This document shows, one piece after another, positions 18,373 to 25,459 of a DNA stretch of 33,371 bases. The notes beneath the pieces are model-generated. The model worked only from the letters and a program-made list of their open reading frames with translations. It did not search any database and was not told the DNA's origin. Both the position numbers and the translations under genes were made by a program. Every line of letters starts with the position of its first letter. The first letter of the stretch is position 1. Source of the stretch: Planctomycetota bacterium (GTDB lineage: Bacteria > Planctomycetota > Planctomycetia > Gemmatales > Gemmataceae); NCBI GenBank assembly GCA_016873095.1, contig VGYC01000070.1:1-33371 (forward strand), read 5' to 3'.

Positions 18373-19593
18373 ATGAGCAAGGGTGAGCCGCGCGTGGTGC
18401 TGGTGCATGACTGGCTGACGGGCATGCGCGGCGGCGAGAAGGTGCTGGAAGCCATGTGCCGGCTGTGGCCGGGATCACCCCTGTATACGCTGCTGCACCG
18501 CCGCGGCTCGCTGAGCGACACGCTCGAGAGTCATCGACCGGCGACCAGCTTCTTGCAGTACTTCCCGCGCGTGCATCGCTACTATCGCTATCTGTTGCCG
18601 CTCATGCCCTGGGCGGCACGCTGGAAGCTGCCGGACTGCGACGTGGTTGTCAGTTCCAGTCATTGCGTCGCCAAGGCCGCCATCGCTCCAGCCGGCGTGC
18701 CGCACATCTGCTATTGCCACACGCCCATGCGCTACGCCTGGCACATGCGTGACGCTTATTTCGGCAAGACCCATCGGGGTGGATTGCTGAGCGCGATCGC
18801 GCCTTTGTCGCTGAAGGCACTGGCGCGCGACCGCCTGCTGGGTATGCTGCGCGAGTGGGACCGCCGCACTGCCGGGCGCGTGACGAGCTTCATCGCCAAC
18901 AGCCGGGCCGTGCAGCAGCGCATCCGCGAGTGCTATGGTCGGGACAGCGTGGTCATCCATCCGCCCGTGGACACCGACTACTTCACGCCGGCTGACGATG
19001 CCCGCGAGGACTATTACCTGGCGATGTCGGCGTTCGCCCCGTACAAGCGGCTCGATCTCGCCATCCTCGCTTGTAACCGGCTCAAGCGCCGGCTGGTCAT
19101 CATCGGTGCCGGGCAGGATGAGAAACGCCTGCGCTCGCTGGCCGGCCCGACGGTGCAGTTTCTCGGCTGGCAACCGGACAACGTGATCCGCGACCATCTG
19201 CGCCTGTGCCGGGCGCTGTTGTTTCCCGGCGAGGAGGACTTCGGCATCGTCCCGGTCGAGGCTCAGGCATGTGGCACTCCGGTCATTGCTTTCGCCGAGG
19301 GAGGCGCCACGGAAACGGTCGTCCCGCTGGTCAACGTTGGCGAACGCCTGAGTATCGCTCAGCAGCCGCTGCGGACGACCGATCTGGGCCCGACCGGACT
19401 GTGGTTCGCAGAGCAATCGTGCGATTGTCTGGCCGAGGCGCTGGTAGTTTTCGAGAAACATCAAGCTGCTTTTGATCCCAGGGTATTGCGACGACAAGCG
19501 CTGCGCTTTCATCATTCCCGGTTCGCACACGAAATGTCGGCGTTCGTTGCCGAGGTGCTGCAACCGTCCCAGCCGTATCGCCGCGCGGCATAG
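18373..19593 (+). CDS. GT4-family glycosyltransferase
   Basis: The 406-residue protein is a retaining, GT-B-fold glycosyltransferase of family 4, probably transferring a hexose or mannose to a lipid-linked glycan or exopolysaccharide. It shows the N-terminal HDWLTGMRGGEKVLE motif typical of WbaZ/MtfB-like enzymes, SSSHCVAKA, the CHTPMRYAW motif, and the C-terminal donor-binding E-x7-E motif (E288 and E296, EDFGIVPVE) followed by AQACGTPVIAFAEGGATETV. No membrane span is seen. ATG 18373 follows GAGGCGAAGCG, a moderate ribosome-binding site. Neighbouring genes are not glycan genes, so acceptor and pathway are unknown. Confidence 0.92.
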   Translation: MSKGEPRVVLVHDWLTGMRGGEKVLEAMCRLWPGSPLYTLLHRRGSLSDTLESHRPATSFLQYFPRVHRYYRYLLPLMPWAARWKLPDCDVVVSSSHCVAKAAIAPAGVPHICYCHTPMRYAWHMRDAYFGKTHRGGLLSAIAPLSLKALARDRLLGMLREWDRRTAGRVTSFIANSRAVQQRIRECYGRDSVVIHPPVDTDYFTPADDAREDYYLAMSAFAPYKRLDLAILACNRLKRRLVIIGAGQDEKRLRSLAGPTVQFLGWQPDNVIRDHLRLCRALLFPGEEDFGIVPVEAQACGTPVIAFAEGGATETVVPLVNVGERLSIAQQPLRTTDLGPTGLWFAEQSCDCLAEALVVFEKHQAAFDPRVLRRQALRFHHSRFAHEMSAFVAEVLQPSQPYRRAA

Positions 19594-19791
19594 TTGTCGT
19601 TTCCGATACGGTCGAATCTGCGCACTTCTGGCCCCAGACCAGACAACCTACCTGCACGGCAGGCTCGCCCATTCCCTTTCTCTTTGACACTCAACGTCCC
19701 CAAAAAACCCCAGATTCTCTCGAGCGTGGCGACGATTCACTGGACATGCGTATAATACCCAAGTGCGATTCGCTATTTCGCAAAACACCTA

Positions 19792-19820
19792 TTGACAGGG
19801 TGTGAGGGGTGGGTTAATGT
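19792..19820 (+). promoter_or_regulatory. Strong sigma70-type promoter
   Basis: TTGACA at 19792-19797, 17 bases, then TAATGT at 19815-19820. The -35 box lies inside an imperfect inverted repeat (ACACC-tattgacag-GGTGT, 19785-19803), which could be an operator. Transcription would begin near 19827, about 30 bases before a strong terminator hairpin. It points toward the gene at 19966. Confidence 0.6.
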
Positions 19821-19856
19821 CCTGGGTTAGTACGATTGGCCTCTTCTCTGTTCCGG

Positions 19857-19894
19857 CCCCGCCGCTTCGCAACTTGCGAACGGCGGGGTTTTTT
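19857..19894 (+). terminator. Rho-independent terminator or attenuator in a leader region
   Basis: CCCCGCCG (19857-19864) pairs with CGGCGGGG (19881-19888); after one bulged C, TTCGC pairs with GCGAA around an AACTT loop; TTTTTT follows at 19889-19894. It lies 264 bases past the glycosyltransferase stop but only about 30 bases after the promoter at 19792-19820 and 71 bases before the next ATG. It may end a roughly 68-base RNA, act as an attenuator, or simply terminate the upstream transcript. Confidence 0.82.
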
Positions 19895-19965
19895 GACCTG
19901 TCCCGAGCCGACCACCGACTTTCGAGCCGACCATGATCGGCTTTTTCATACGCAAAGGAGCCGCC

Positions 19966-20385
19966 ATGCTTTCCAAGGAATCGATCCGTGAGCTACAGCA
20001 ATCGTGGCTACCGCATGTCACCGACTCCGGTCTCGACCGGGTCATCGACTTGCTGGCGAAGGGGAGTCCGATGCTGATCCACGGAAGCTTCACCCGTGCC
20101 ACGCCGATGGGGTGTCTGGCGACTCACATCGCCTGGAACCATCCCCAGACGACTCACTTGACTCTGGATGCAGGCGTGACCTGGCTGAATCGCGTGGCCG
20201 GCCTGAACCCCGCCACTTCCAGCGTCATCCGTGAGTGGGACCGATGTGCCGGCGCCGACTTCGAGATTCGTGCCGATCTGCTTGCCGTGCTCAAGGAACA
20301 TCGCCAGGCCCGCGCCGACCGTAGCGACGATGCGCCATCTTGCAACCGCATTAACCGCGTGGCCCAGGTGCTCGCGGAAAACTAG
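19966..20385 (+). CDS. Uncharacterised 139-residue protein
   Basis: No family is recognised. The sequence is soluble, without signal peptide or membrane span, and reads as an alpha-helical protein: MLSKESIRELQQSWLPHVTD, then LDRVIDLLAKGSPMLIHGSF, a His/Trp-bearing middle (THIAWNHPQTTHLTLDAGVT) and a charged C-terminus with Cys (SCNRINRVAQVLAEN). ATG 19966 has AAAGGAG five bases upstream, better than the in-frame ATG at 19933. It stands alone between a promoter/terminator leader and a downstream terminator at 20463, so it forms a single-gene transcription unit. The well-formed signals on both sides argue that it is real. Confidence 0.75.
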   Translation: MLSKESIRELQQSWLPHVTDSGLDRVIDLLAKGSPMLIHGSFTRATPMGCLATHIAWNHPQTTHLTLDAGVTWLNRVAGLNPATSSVIREWDRCAGADFEIRADLLAVLKEHRQARADRSDDAPSCNRINRVAQVLAEN

Positions 20386-20462
20386 ATGGCCAGTCGAGTC
20401 TTGACACGGTTTCCTGCCCGAGCCGTCCAGTTCTTGCGAGCTCCGTCCATCGACGAATAAAG

Positions 20463-20504
20463 CACCCCGTCCCGCTTGCTAGCGACGACGGGGTGTTTCA
20501 TTTT
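20463..20504 (+). terminator. Rho-independent terminator of the 139-residue protein gene
   Basis: CACCCCGTC (20463-20471) pairs with GACGGGGTG (20487-20495) across a 15-base loop, followed by TTTCATTTT (20496-20504). It is 78 bases past the stop codon. Confidence 0.8.
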
Positions 20505-20512
20505 CGCCAATC

Positions 20513-20545
20513 CAAAGAAAGACCCCGCTGCCAAGCAACGGGGTC
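20513..20545 (-). terminator. Rho-independent terminator of the thioredoxin-fold gene
   Basis: GACCCCG (20521-20527) pairs with CGGGGTC (20539-20545); on the minus strand the stem is followed by TTTCTTTGG (complement of 20512-20520). It lies 38 bases beyond the stop of the minus-strand gene and faces the plus-strand terminator just to its left, so transcription is insulated both ways. Confidence 0.75.
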
Positions 20546-20582
20546 GTCAGACGCTGCTCGATTCAGAACGAGCTGCGCAGTA

Positions 20583-21548
20583 CTATTTCGCCGCCCGGTG
20601 CCAGGGGAACGGGTTGACGATCTCGACGGGGCGAGTCGAGACCCGTTCGCCGAGAATGCCCTCGAACACGGAGGCGTAGACCTTCTCGATCTTGGTCATG
20701 GAATGGGCGGCCAGGAGCATGTGCACGCGGCCCTGATTGTTCAGGACCCAGCGACCGCCGCGGCGATCCATCAACGCCACGCCGCCCGCGGCCTTGGCCA
20801 TCTCTGCCTGGCGGAAGCGGAACTTCACGTCCGGGCCGTCGATGGGCGGCGGCGGCAGCACCGGAGCAAGCGGCCGGCCCGTCGGGTCGCGATACGTGAG
20901 CGCGCCCTTGGGGTCCTGAGCCTCGGGGGCATCGTACAGCGTCGGCTGCACCACCAGGCCGTAGTCCGTGCGCAGCTTTTCGGCATGCGCCTTGCGGAGG
21001 ATGGCTTTGAATTCGGCCCCGTCACCCTTGCAGTCCTTCATAGCTTTGGTGGCGGTTTCCACGATCCAGCGTGCCTCACGCAGCATTGTGGCCGCGTCCA
21101 CCGGACCGGCGATCGTGTGCAGCACCCGGCCGTCGGGAGCGCAGAAGTGCGTCGCCACGTTGCCGCCTTGTTTGTTTTTGCCCACGATCCGGAAGGTGCC
21201 CACCTTCTGGAACGCGCAGACGAAATGCTCTTCGAGATACTTGCCGACTTCCGGATTGGCCAGTGCGTTCACACGGAGCGCTTCGGCGTTGTTTCAGGTG
21301 AAGTCGCTGTTCTCGAACAGCCCGGAAATGTGCAGGACCAGGACAAGCTTCTCTTCCTTCTGGGCCTTCCTGGCAGCTGCCGAAGGATTCGGCTCGAAGT
21401 GGACACTCGTGCCGTGATCGCCGCAAGTCTCGGCCTGCGACGGCTTCAGGATCGACGGCTTCTTCTTGCCCGTGCTGTCGGCCGTCGCCTGGCCGGCCCA
21501 CAGGATCGTTACCAATCCCGCGGCCAGTAGAGTTAGCAACCGTTTCAC
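20583..21548 (-). CDS. Thioredoxin-fold secreted protein with in-frame UGA (candidate selenoprotein)
   Basis: Two minus-strand frames, 21548-21294 and 21293-20583, are the same reading frame separated by one TGA (21296-21294). Read through, they give 321 residues: a signal peptide (MKRLLTLLAAGLVTILWAGQ, cleaved near residue 24), a Lys-rich linker, and a thioredoxin-like domain with KLVLVLHISGLFENSDFT, then the UGA as residue 85, then NNAEALRVNALANPEVGKYL and FVCAFQKVGTFRIVG. UGA falls at the start of the expected redox helix, where thioredoxin-fold proteins have Cys. There is no frameshift, and a small hairpin follows it. Selenocysteine is the favoured reading; a nonsense mutation or base error making a pseudogene is the alternative. 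A C-terminal domain (residues about 200-321) is unrecognised. No sel genes are in the window. Confidence 0.7.
21260..21296 (-). promoter_or_regulatory. Candidate bacterial SECIS-like hairpin after the in-frame UGA
   Basis: On the minus strand, 17 bases after UGA (21296-21294), CCGUG (21276-21272) pairs with CAC-U-GG (21265-21260, one bulged U) around the six-base loop UGAACG (21271-21266), which has G in its second position. Bacterial SECIS elements lie at about this distance from UGA with G in the apical loop. The stem is short, so this is suggestive only. Confidence 0.35.
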
Positions 21549-21747
21549 GCCCGCCCTCCTTTCGTCATCGGGTCTTGCCCGTTCGAAATCGTTGAGTGAA
21601 TCATCTCGAATAGAAGACGATGGTGCAAGGCCTGCGGATTCGCTATTACGCGGATGTTACATTGATGTGGACGTTAGTATAGATCAGAAACATCGTTGAA
21701 TCGGCGTCGCACGACTCGAGAGAGTACCGGCACAACTGGGGCTATCA

Positions 21748-22188
21748 TCATTCCGATAGCTGCCACTCAGCCTCGCGATGCGTGTCCGCCGTCAGCCACC
21801 AGCCGGCCATGCGCGGCTCGCCATCCTTCAGCGAGATGATCAGGTTCATCACCTGCGGGTCGTAATTGAGGTCACGGTCCTTGCGGCTGGGAGTCGGGTC
21901 TGAAGTGGGATGCGAATGATAGATCGCAATAATCTCCAGGCCACGCCGCTTCATGTCGAGCCACGCCTTGGCCATGCTGCGCGGCTCCGAGAGGTACTCC
22001 ACCGGACTGGCCTTGTCATTCACCAGCGGATACCACGCCGACACCCAGCCCAGCGGCGGCTTCCCCGGTTCTTCGACGATCTTGCCCGCCAGCAGGCCGC
22101 AGCATTCGTTGGGCAGTTCGGCGCGGGCCTGTTCCAGCATTTGCCGGTAGAAGTCTTGCGGCACGATGAGCTTGTAGTCGACAGGCAT
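21748..22188 (-). CDS. JAMM/MPN-domain (M67) metallopeptidase
   Basis: The 146-residue protein is a single JAB1/MPN domain with a complete zinc site: E28 in NECCGLLAG, then H91-x-H93-x7-S101-x2-D104 in IYHSHPTSDPTPSRKD. Bacterial stand-alone members of this family remove C-terminal residues from ubiquitin-like sulfur-carrier proteins (ThiS/MoaD-like, as in QbsD or Mec+) in cofactor or amino-acid synthesis. No carrier-protein gene, E1-like MoeB gene or cysteine-synthase gene is adjacent, so the substrate is not revealed. ATG 22188 gives a normal-length domain. It is divergent from the Gfo/Idh gene, with a palindromic repeat between them. 21549-21747 holds no recognised feature beyond a small GCTATC/GATAGC palindrome over the stop. 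Confidence 0.88.
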   Translation of the reverse strand: MPVDYKLIVPQDFYRQMLEQARAELPNECCGLLAGKIVEEPGKPPLGWVSAWYPLVNDKASPVEYLSEPRSMAKAWLDMKRRGLEIIAIYHSHPTSDPTPSRKDRDLNYDPQVMNLIISLKDGEPRMAGWWLTADTHREAEWQLSE

Positions 22189-22200
22189 GGAGTCATTCTA

Positions 22201-22265
22201 TGTTTACGTTTCGCGTTCGGAGGATTCGGTCGTCGACCGCGCCCACCGAGCGCGAAACGTAAACA
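22201..22265. repeat. Palindromic element, copy 1 (TGTTTACG family)
   Basis: The left arm TGTTTACGTTTCGCGTTCGG (22201-22220) and the right arm (22246-22265) are inverted copies with one mismatch in 20. The 25-base interior contains a second small palindrome, CGGTCGTCGACCG. The same arm sequence returns at 25460-25536, so this is a dispersed family. It lies between divergently transcribed genes. Confidence 0.85.
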
Positions 22266-22338
22266 ACCCGTTGGCTTGCACGCGCCCATTCGGTAAACTG
22301 GAGCCAACGGGAAAAACCACTCTCCTGGGGAGTTCATC

Positions 22339-23646
22339 GTGACCCAAGCCAATTCACGCGACAAGAAGGTGCAGGTCAATCGCCGCCGGTTCATGCAGGC
22401 GTCTGCCGCCGGGGCGGCGATTCTCGCCTCGGCCCCCAACGTGCATGCCGACGGCAACGACACGCTGCGCATCGGCCTGATCGGCTGCGGCGGTCGCGGC
22501 ACCGGCGCGGCGGCGCAGGCGCTTCGCGCCGACCGCAACGTCCGCCTCACCGCCCTCGGCGACGCCTTTCGCGATAAGCTGGAGGGGAGCCTGACCCAGT
22601 TGCGAGCCGATGCCGCCATCGCCAACAAGATCGATGTGCCCCGCGAACGGCAATTTGTCGGCTTCGATGCTTATCGCGATGTCCTCAACAGTGGCGTCGA
22701 CGTCGTGCTCCTGTGCTCGCCGCCGCATTTCCGGCCGGCGCATCTCGAGGCGGCGGTGAACGCCCGCAAGCACGTCTTTGCCGAGAAGCCCGTCGCCGTC
22801 GATGCTCCCGGCGTGCGCCGCTGCCTGGCTGCGTGCCGCATGGCCCAGGAACGGCGGCTATCCATCGTCTCCGGCCTGTGCTGGCGCTACCACGGCGGCA
22901 TGCGCGAGACTTTCAGCCGCATCCATCAGGGATCCATCGGCGACATCGTCTCCATGCAGTGCTCGTACAACACCGGCTTGCTCTGGAGTCACGCGCGCCA
23001 GGCCAGTTGGAGCGACATGGAATGGCAGATGCGCAACTGGCTGTACTTCACCTGGCTGTCCGGCGATTTCAATGTCGAACAGCACATCCATAGTCTTGAC
23101 AAGATGGCCTGGGCGATGCGCGACCAGTATCCGGTCCGGGCCAGCGGGCTGGGCGGCCGGCAGGTCCGCACCGCGCCGGAGTTCGGCAACATCTTCGACC
23201 ACCACGCCGTCGTCTACGAATACGCCAACGGCGTCAAGTGCTTTAGCCAGTGCCGGCAGATGGCCAACTGCACCAACGACGTGACCGACCATGTCTGGGG
23301 CACGCAGGGGACCTGCGACGTTATGCGGCATCGCATGACGGCCCGCGACGGCCGCCGCGTCATCTGGCAGTATCCAGCCGCCCGCGCTCGCGGCGACGAC
23401 ATGTACCAGACCGAGCACAACGAGCTTTTTGCCAGCATCCGCTCCGGCAACCCGATCAACAACGGCGAGTACATGACCAAGAGCAGCATGATGGCCATCA
23501 TGGGCCGCATGGCCACCTACACCGGCCAGACCATCACCTGGGAACAGGCCATGAACTCCCGCGAGGACCTGACCCCGCAACGCTACGAATGGGGCCAGCT
23601 CCGCGTCCCGGAAGTGGCCAGGCCGGGCGTGACGCAGTTCTCGTAA
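22339..23646 (+). CDS. Gfo/Idh/MocA family oxidoreductase, Tat-exported
   Basis: The 435-residue protein starts with a Tat signal (NRRRFMQASAAGAAILASAP, R15-R17), then the NAD(P)-binding Rossmann motif LRIGLIGCGGRGTGAAAQAL and the family signature FAEKPVAVDAPGVRRCLAAC with its catalytic Lys. The C-terminal alpha/beta domain contains WLSGDFNVEQHIHSLDKMAW with the expected His/Asp residues. Such exported oxidoreductases are numerous in planctomycetes and likely act on sugar derivatives with a bound cofactor; the substrate is unknown. GTG 22339 is the start, 8 bases after GGGGAG. It is followed closely by the heptamer array and the response regulator, possibly in one transcript. Confidence 0.92.
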   Translation: MTQANSRDKKVQVNRRRFMQASAAGAAILASAPNVHADGNDTLRIGLIGCGGRGTGAAAQALRADRNVRLTALGDAFRDKLEGSLTQLRADAAIANKIDVPRERQFVGFDAYRDVLNSGVDVVLLCSPPHFRPAHLEAAVNARKHVFAEKPVAVDAPGVRRCLAACRMAQERRLSIVSGLCWRYHGGMRETFSRIHQGSIGDIVSMQCSYNTGLLWSHARQASWSDMEWQMRNWLYFTWLSGDFNVEQHIHSLDKMAWAMRDQYPVRASGLGGRQVRTAPEFGNIFDHHAVVYEYANGVKCFSQCRQMANCTNDVTDHVWGTQGTCDVMRHRMTARDGRRVIWQYPAARARGDDMYQTEHNELFASIRSGNPINNGEYMTKSSMMAIMGRMATYTGQTITWEQAMNSREDLTPQRYEWGQLRVPEVARPGVTQFS

Positions 23647-23666
23647 CCGCAGGGCGAGATGTTTAA

Positions 23667-23715
23667 GATTGCAGATCTGAGATTGCAGATCACAAATTTG
23701 CAATCTGAAATCTGA
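23667..23715. repeat. Array of seven 7-bp units with inverted halves (array A)
   Basis: Contiguous heptamers: GATTGCA, GATCTGA, GATTGCA, GATCACA (23667-23694), then AATTTGC, AATCTGA, AATCTGA (23695-23715). The right half is roughly the reverse complement of the left, giving a hairpin with arms 23672-23687 and 23699-23714 (two mismatches). It ends at the Shine-Dalgarno of the response regulator gene. The AT-rich composition contrasts with neighbouring genes. A similar heptamer array lies at 29456-29529. Confidence 0.85.
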
Positions 23716-23724
23716 GGAAAGTAC

Positions 23725-24174
23725 ATGGCTGCTGTCACCCAGTCTGATCGCGTTCTCATCGCGGATGACAATCCGCAGGGGCTCGAGCTTCTGGAAGCAT
23801 ACCTGAGCGAGACGGATTACGAGATCCGCACCGCGACGGATGGCGAGGATACGCTGCGCAAGGTCGCGGACTGGCATCCCGATCTCATCCTGCTCGATAT
23901 CATGATGCCCAAGATCAGCGGCTTCGAGGTTTGCAAGCGGCTGCGGGCCGATCCAGCAACCGCCGACATCGTCGTCCTCATGGTGACCGCGCTGGATCAG
24001 CCGATCGACAGCGAGCGTGCCGTCGAGGCCGGGGCCAACGATTTCCTCACCAAGCCGATCAACAAGACCGAGCTACTATTGCGAGTGCGTTCCGCTCTGG
24101 CGAGCCGCTCCCAGAAGGGGGCGTTGAGCCAGACGTTGGCCTACATGGAAGGGGTCGAGCGCGAGCAACCATGA
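23725..24174 (+). CDS. Single-domain response regulator (receiver)
   Basis: The 149-residue protein is a CheY-like receiver with no output domain. Key residues: D14-D15 in VLIADDNPQG, phosphoacceptor D58 in LILLDIMMPKISGFE, T88 in LMVTALD and K110 in FLTKPINK. A short C-terminal tail (about residues 128-149) is unassigned. ATG 23725 follows GAGGAAA by four to five bases. The last bases overlap the next start codon (ATGA), implying translational coupling with an rRNA methyltransferase-like gene. The cognate histidine kinase is not in the window; the output probably works through protein contacts. Confidence 0.93.
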   Translation: MAAVTQSDRVLIADDNPQGLELLEAYLSETDYEIRTATDGEDTLRKVADWHPDLILLDIMMPKISGFEVCKRLRADPATADIVVLMVTALDQPIDSERAVEAGANDFLTKPINKTELLLRVRSALASRSQKGALSQTLAYMEGVEREQP

Positions 24175-25445
24175 GCGCGCGGGTGGTATTGCGCGCCGGT
24201 CGGGCCCGACCATTTTACGGCCGGCACCCGTGGGTCTACCCCGGCGCCATCGAGGCGGTCACCAACGACCCCGCCGACGGCGACGCCGTGGAAGTCCACT
24301 CCCACGCCGGCAACTTCATCGCCCACGGCCTTTACAACTCCAAGAGCAAGCTTCGCGTCCGCCTCTACTCCTGGCAACAGGAGGTCCCGATCGACGAGCA
24401 CCTGTTTCGCGCTCGCATCGAAGAAGCCATCCGCCTGCGCGATGGCATCTTGAGGATGGGCGCGCGTAGGGAGGGCGAGGCTCCCGCCGAGCCGCGAACC
24501 ATCGACAACCTCGACGCCGAAACGGCTCGGCAGGAGCCTCACCCTCCCGGTTCTCGCCAGGCGTGCCGGCTCATCTTCAGCGAAGGCGATGGCCTGAGCG
24601 GATTGACCGTGGACCGTTATGATCGCTGGCTGGTCGTGCAGATCACTGGACTGGGCATCGGCGTGCGCCGCGACATCCTGGCAGACCTGCTCATGGAGAT
24701 CGCGCAGCCGGAAGGGATCTTCCTGCGCACCGAGCGCGGCATCGGCCGGCTCGAGGGGCTGGAGTTGCACGACGGCCCGTTGCGCGGCAAGCTGCCGGAT
24801 GAGCCGGTCGTCATCGAAGAAGCCGGCGTCCGCTTTCATGTCAACATTGCCGAAGGGCAGAAGACCGGCTTCTATCTCGATCAGCGTGACAACCGGCAAG
24901 CCGTTGCCCGCTATGCGTCCGGCCGGCGCGTGCTGGATGGCTTTTGCTACACCGGCGGCTTTGGCCTGCACTGCGCCCGAGCGGGCGCCATGGATGTGGT
25001 CGGTCTGGACTCGTCCGCGCCAGCCCTGGACCTGGCCCGCGCCAACGCCGATCTCAATGGACTTGACAGCGTTTCCTTCCGTGCCGGTGACGTGTTCGAG
25101 CAACTCGATGCGCTCGTTGATGCCGGCGAGCGCTTCGGCATGGTCATCCTCGATCCGCCCAAGTTCGCTCGCGCGCAGCATGCCGTGCCGGAGGCGATGC
25201 GCGGCTACCGGCAACTGCAGACGCAGGCGCTGCGGCTGCTGGATGCCGACGGCATCCTGGTCGTATGCTGCTGTTCGGGGCTGATCACTCGTGAGATGCT
25301 GGAGGAGTTGCTGTCGCAGCTCGCCGCCGAAACGAGACGTCGCATCCAGATTCTGGAAGTTCGCGGCCAGTCGCCGGACCATCCGGTGGCGGCCACCTGC
25401 CCCGAGTCCAGTTACCTCAAATGCCTGATTTGCCGCGTCCTGTAG
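24171..25445 (+). CDS. rlmI: RlmI/RlmK-like 23S rRNA methyltransferase, with an inserted palindromic element
   Basis: The 424-residue protein fits the RlmI group of SAM-dependent m5C methyltransferases (23S rRNA C1962 in E. coli). Domains: PUA-like (about 1-75, RPFYGRHPWVYPGAIEAV), the EEHE-type linker, and a Rossmann methyltransferase with LDGFCYTGGFGLHCARAG (SAM loop), VVGLDSSAPALDLARANA, MVILDPPKFAR (motif IV) and LVVCCCSGLI (motif VI). The gene is about 30 codons longer than usual because residues about 97-130 come from a palindromic repeat (24469-24548) inserted in frame between the linker and SEGDGLSGLTVDRY. ATG 24171 shares ATGA with the receiver stop. The insertion is a clear oddity; activity is probably kept because the catalytic motifs are intact. 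Confidence 0.88.
   Translation: MSARVVLRAGRARPFYGRHPWVYPGAIEAVTNDPADGDAVEVHSHAGNFIAHGLYNSKSKLRVRLYSWQQEVPIDEHLFRARIEEAIRLRDGILRMGARREGEAPAEPRTIDNLDAETARQEPHPPGSRQACRLIFSEGDGLSGLTVDRYDRWLVVQITGLGIGVRRDILADLLMEIAQPEGIFLRTERGIGRLEGLELHDGPLRGKLPDEPVVIEEAGVRFHVNIAEGQKTGFYLDQRDNRQAVARYASGRRVLDGFCYTGGFGLHCARAGAMDVVGLDSSAPALDLARANADLNGLDSVSFRAGDVFEQLDALVDAGERFGMVILDPPKFARAQHAVPEAMRGYRQLQTQALRLLDADGILVVCCCSGLITREMLEELLSQLAAETRRRIQILEVRGQSPDHPVAATCPESSYLKCLICRVL
24469..24548. repeat. 80-bp palindromic element inside the rlmI-like coding sequence (GEAPAEP type)
   Basis: The left arm 24469-24494 (starts GGGAGGGCGAGGCTCCCGCC) and the right arm 24523-24548 are inverted copies, 26 bp with two mismatches, around a 28-base interior. 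In the gene frame the left arm encodes REGEAPAEPR, a peptide seen scattered through many planctomycete proteins, and the right arm encodes ARQEPHPPG. It resembles in concept the palindromic elements that insert in frame in Rickettsia genes. Confidence 0.85.
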
Positions 25446-25459
25446 AATCCGTAAACTCT

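Noticed and set aside
19684-19756. Other promoter-like hexamers (TTGACA at 19684 and TATAAT at 19751)
   Set aside because: Neither has a matching partner at 16-18 bases, unlike the 19792-19820 pair.
21273-21296. Frameshift or two separate genes for the split thioredoxin-fold protein
   Set aside because: Both parts are in the same frame with no base gained or lost, and the second part's first ATG or GTG would cut the fold; a single UGA is the only break.
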